Shown: one piece after another, positions 62,318-64,000 of the stretch
How the letters are laid out: the number at the start of each line of letters is the position of its first letter
Numbering within the stretch: position 1 is the stretch's first letter
Source: DYRG01 sp041161065
Lineage (GTDB): Bacteria; Pseudomonadota; Gammaproteobacteria; Beggiatoales; Beggiatoaceae
Length of the DNA: 64,000 bases
Assembly: GCA_041161065.1 (NCBI GenBank)
Contig: JBEAVE010000004.1
Coordinates: forward strand, 1-64,000
Direction of reading: 5' to 3'
Made by a program: the position numbers and the translations under genes
The notes under the pieces: generated by a model
Database searches by the model: none
The model's input: only the letters and a program-made list of their open reading frames with translations
Told to the model about the DNA's origin: nothing

Positions 62318-62920
62318 TTATTTTAAAAGGTTTTTTTGTTTCAAAAAAGCTAACACTTGATCGCGACTTTCCTCGACTGAAATCGTGGCAGTATTCACCG
62401 ACAAATCAGGTTGCTCTGGAATTTCATACGGCGAAGAAATCCCCGTGAAATGTTTAATTTCACCTTTTCTTGCCTTTTGATATAAACCTTTTACATCACG
62501 TTGCTCACAAATTTCTAATGAACAATGGCAATAAATTTCAATAAAATTTTCTTTACCGATTAAATCACGGACTTTTTGGCGATCAGAACGAAACGGAGAA
62601 ATAAAAGCTGTTAAAACAATTGTTCCCGCTTCGACAAATAATTTTGAAATCTCTCCAACGCGGCGAATGTTCTCAATTCGGTCGGCATCACTAAAACCTA
62701 AATCTTTACACAAACCATGACGCACATTATCGCCGTCTAACACAAAGGTATGACATTGCTGTTGAAATAAACTTTCCTCAACTGTGTGAGCTAACGTTGA
62801 TTTCCCCGAACCCGATAAACCCGTGAACCACAAAACCGCGCTACGATGTCGATGTTGTTCTTCACGTCTTGCTCTCGTAACCGTTGCATGATGCCAAATT
62901 AAATGGTGTGTATTTTCCAC
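62318..62920 (-). CDS. cysC: Adenylylsulfate kinase
   Basis: CysC phosphorylates APS to PAPS. The start is set at GTG 62920 (VENTHHLIWHHATVT), giving 200 residues like E. coli CysC (201) and preceded by AAGGA; an ATG at 62971 would add 17 unrelated residues. Motifs: Walker A GLSGSGKST, DGDNVRHGLCKDLGFSDADR, the phosphoserine segment TAFISPFR, and KARKGEIKHFTGISSPYE. No cysDN or cysH is adjacent. It is probably co-transcribed with ruvB. Confidence 0.94.
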   Translation of the reverse strand: MENTHHLIWHHATVTRARREEQHRHRSAVLWFTGLSGSGKSTLAHTVEESLFQQQCHTFVLDGDNVRHGLCKDLGFSDADRIENIRRVGEISKLFVEAGTIVLTAFISPFRSDRQKVRDLIGKENFIEIYCHCSLEICEQRDVKGLYQKARKGEIKHFTGISSPYEIPEQPDLSVNTATISVEESRDQVLAFLKQKNLLK

Positions 62921-63010
62921 TGTTTTTTCCTTAAAAAGAAAGTTTGAAATAGTACAAGGCTTTTTCTTCAAATAATTAGCGTAGTTAACCCCAATTATTT
63001 GATTGATTAT

Positions 63011-63610
63011 TTACAATGATGCGGGATCGCCTTTGAAACCATTTAAGCGGGCGAGAAAAGTTGTTTTTGCCGATAATTCTAGGGAACACAACCACTTATA
63101 TGCCATTTGTAGACTATCTGCCTGCGCGTAAATACCATGACCGCGCACAATGACGATGGGTTTTTCTGCTAAAACTTCTGCTACTAAATCAGGGGTTTTG
63201 CTAAATTGTTCACGATAAGGGACGGTTAGCACGGGGATTTTTTCGCCAAAATAATATTGTCCTTCAAAATCAATGGGATAAAAATCTTTTCCGTCCATTG
63301 TCATGGCAACCGAATAAGCACCATGTGCGTGCAACACCGCGTTTGTATTAGGATTTTTTTCGTACACTGCCAAATGCAACGGCGCATCTGCCGACGCACC
63401 CGCTGTTGGGGGTTTTCCAAAATAACAATGAACCAAATGTTCTTCATCTAAAGTATCGGCACACGCATTTGTCGGTGTAATCCAAATGTTCTCTCCCATT
63501 CTCACCGATGCATTACCACTATGTGAATCATTTAATCCCCGTTTTCTCAACCAGCGATAATGTTCTACCAATCGTCCACACAAATGCTCTGCTACTGTTG
63601 CAATTGCCAT
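63011..63610 (-). CDS. Class II aldolase/adducin family protein
   Basis: The 199-residue zinc protein has the class II aldolase pattern: GNASVRMGENIWITPT, VLHAHGAYSVA (two zinc His), an acidic residue in IDFEGQYYFG, and VRGHGIYAQADSL (third His). The length and GNAS/HAHG motifs are shared by fuculose-phosphate aldolase, ribulose-phosphate epimerase and methylthioribulose-phosphate dehydratase (MtnB). I cannot separate these from sequence alone; no methionine-salvage or fucose genes are adjacent. cysC follows after 90 bases on the same strand. Confidence 0.82.
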   Translation of the reverse strand: MAIATVAEHLCGRLVEHYRWLRKRGLNDSHSGNASVRMGENIWITPTNACADTLDEEHLVHCYFGKPPTAGASADAPLHLAVYEKNPNTNAVLHAHGAYSVAMTMDGKDFYPIDFEGQYYFGEKIPVLTVPYREQFSKTPDLVAEVLAEKPIVIVRGHGIYAQADSLQMAYKWLCSLELSAKTTFLARLNGFKGDPASL

Positions 63611-63758
63611 GTTATTTTCTCCTGTTTTTAGCGAATTGTTAGATTGATGTGATAAAAAATTTTCTCGAGTCTATTATTTGTTGAAAATTGACAAGTTGTT
63701 TTACGGTTTTCTTAGAAAAAGTTTTGAGCATTTCCAAGCACTAAAAATACTCGCTTAT

Positions 63759-64000
63759 TTAATAATTATGGGGGGTGTAAGGATTGCCCCATTCGGTAAT
63801 GTAACGGATTTCAAAATCAATAGAAACGGCGGCGATTAAAGCGCACTCTTCTTCCTCAAAATAGATGATTTCGGCGGCGACATCTTGTAAATCGTCGATG
63901 AGCGGTTCGGAGGCAACGTCAGAAAGCATTAAGGCTTTGGTAATATCGCCGAGCAATCCGTTGGCGGTTGAGGCGGGATCGCGTCCGATGATGGTTTCGA
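63759..64000 (-). CDS. Unidentified protein, C-terminal part (runs off the window)
   Basis: The minus-strand frame ending TAA at 63759 stays open to the end of the window, so the gene's 5' part lies beyond 64000. The visible 80 residues begin ETIIGRDPASTANGLLGDITKALM and include a very acidic stretch (IYFEEEECALIAAVSIDFEIRYITEW). There are no transmembrane segments. I do not recognise a family. The 148 bases between it and the class II aldolase gene are AT-rich and show no clear hairpin. Confidence 0.55.
   Translation of the reverse strand, partial: ETIIGRDPASTANGLLGDITKALMLSDVASEPLIDDLQDVAAEIIYFEEEECALIAAVSIDFEIRYITEWGNPYTPHNY

Noticed and set aside
1..64000. CRISPR arrays, prophage or complete insertion sequences
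   Set aside because: No regularly spaced repeats, phage structural genes or transposase genes were seen on either strand.

Overview
The window reads as a chromosomal segment of a sulfur-oxidising, facultatively denitrifying gammaproteobacterium, most likely of the Thiotrichales/Beggiatoa group. This is an inference from gene content: a fused SoxX-SoxA cytochrome, NorCB, a bacteriohemerythrin, a type IV pilus tip protein, very large kinase-ATPase-hybrid sensors, and an overall AT-leaning composition. No rRNA, CRISPR array, prophage or complete insertion sequence is visible. One tRNA is present.

Layout. 1-520: a 5'-truncated ammonium transporter fragment behind an unrelated sequence junction. 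0.6-7.3 kb (minus): PilY1 and PilX. 7.5-8.5 kb (plus): yqgE-ruvX. 8.5-14 kb (minus): mnmC, a TonB-dependent receptor, fabD, fabG. 14-17.4 kb (minus): an RnfD/NqrB-like membrane protein, a DUF2330 exported protein and dnaN, which lies outside the usual dnaA-dnaN-recF setting. 17.4-24 kb: a UV-endonuclease-like protein, a LysR regulator, norCB behind a perfect FNR/DNR-type palindrome, thiD and soxXA. 23.7-26.5 kb (plus): receiver protein, cca, bacteriohemerythrin, truA. 26.5-29.4 kb (minus): an SGNH-like lipoprotein lacking its nucleophile and a nuclease-methyltransferase fusion. 29.6-31.9 kb: tRNA-Met, speD and a UDP-sugar dehydrogenase. 32-38.9 kb (plus): PhoX-like lipoprotein, nucleoside deaminase, moaC, rlmE, ftsH, folP, murU. 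38.9-44.3 kb (minus): chemoreceptor, receiver-histidine kinase, CheW, radA. 44.4-46.8 kb (plus): histidine kinase and PstS-like binding protein. 46.8-50.4 kb (minus): a lipoxygenase overlapping a RoxA-like di-heme cytochrome. 50.5-61.1 kb (plus): a 2020-residue kinase/ATPase/hybrid sensor, a PilJ-type chemoreceptor, a zinc-ribbon protein and an oxidoreductase fused to two cyclic-nucleotide domains and a four-cluster ferredoxin. 61.3-64 kb (minus): an unidentified partial gene, a class II aldolase, cysC, ruvB.

How it fits together. Thiosulfate oxidation (SoxXA), nitric oxide reduction (NorCB) and sulfate activation (CysC) point to a redox-gradient lifestyle. PilY1/PilX, the PilJ-like receptor and the chemoreceptor-kinase-CheW cluster fit surface motility with chemosensing. 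The strongest candidates for something not well described are the translationally overlapping lipoxygenase/RoxA-like pair, the oxidoreductase-cNMP-ferredoxin fusion, the PilY1 whose VWA domain is split by four repeated modules, the single-chain nuclease-methyltransferase, and a small palindromic repeat family found in two convergent intergenic gaps.
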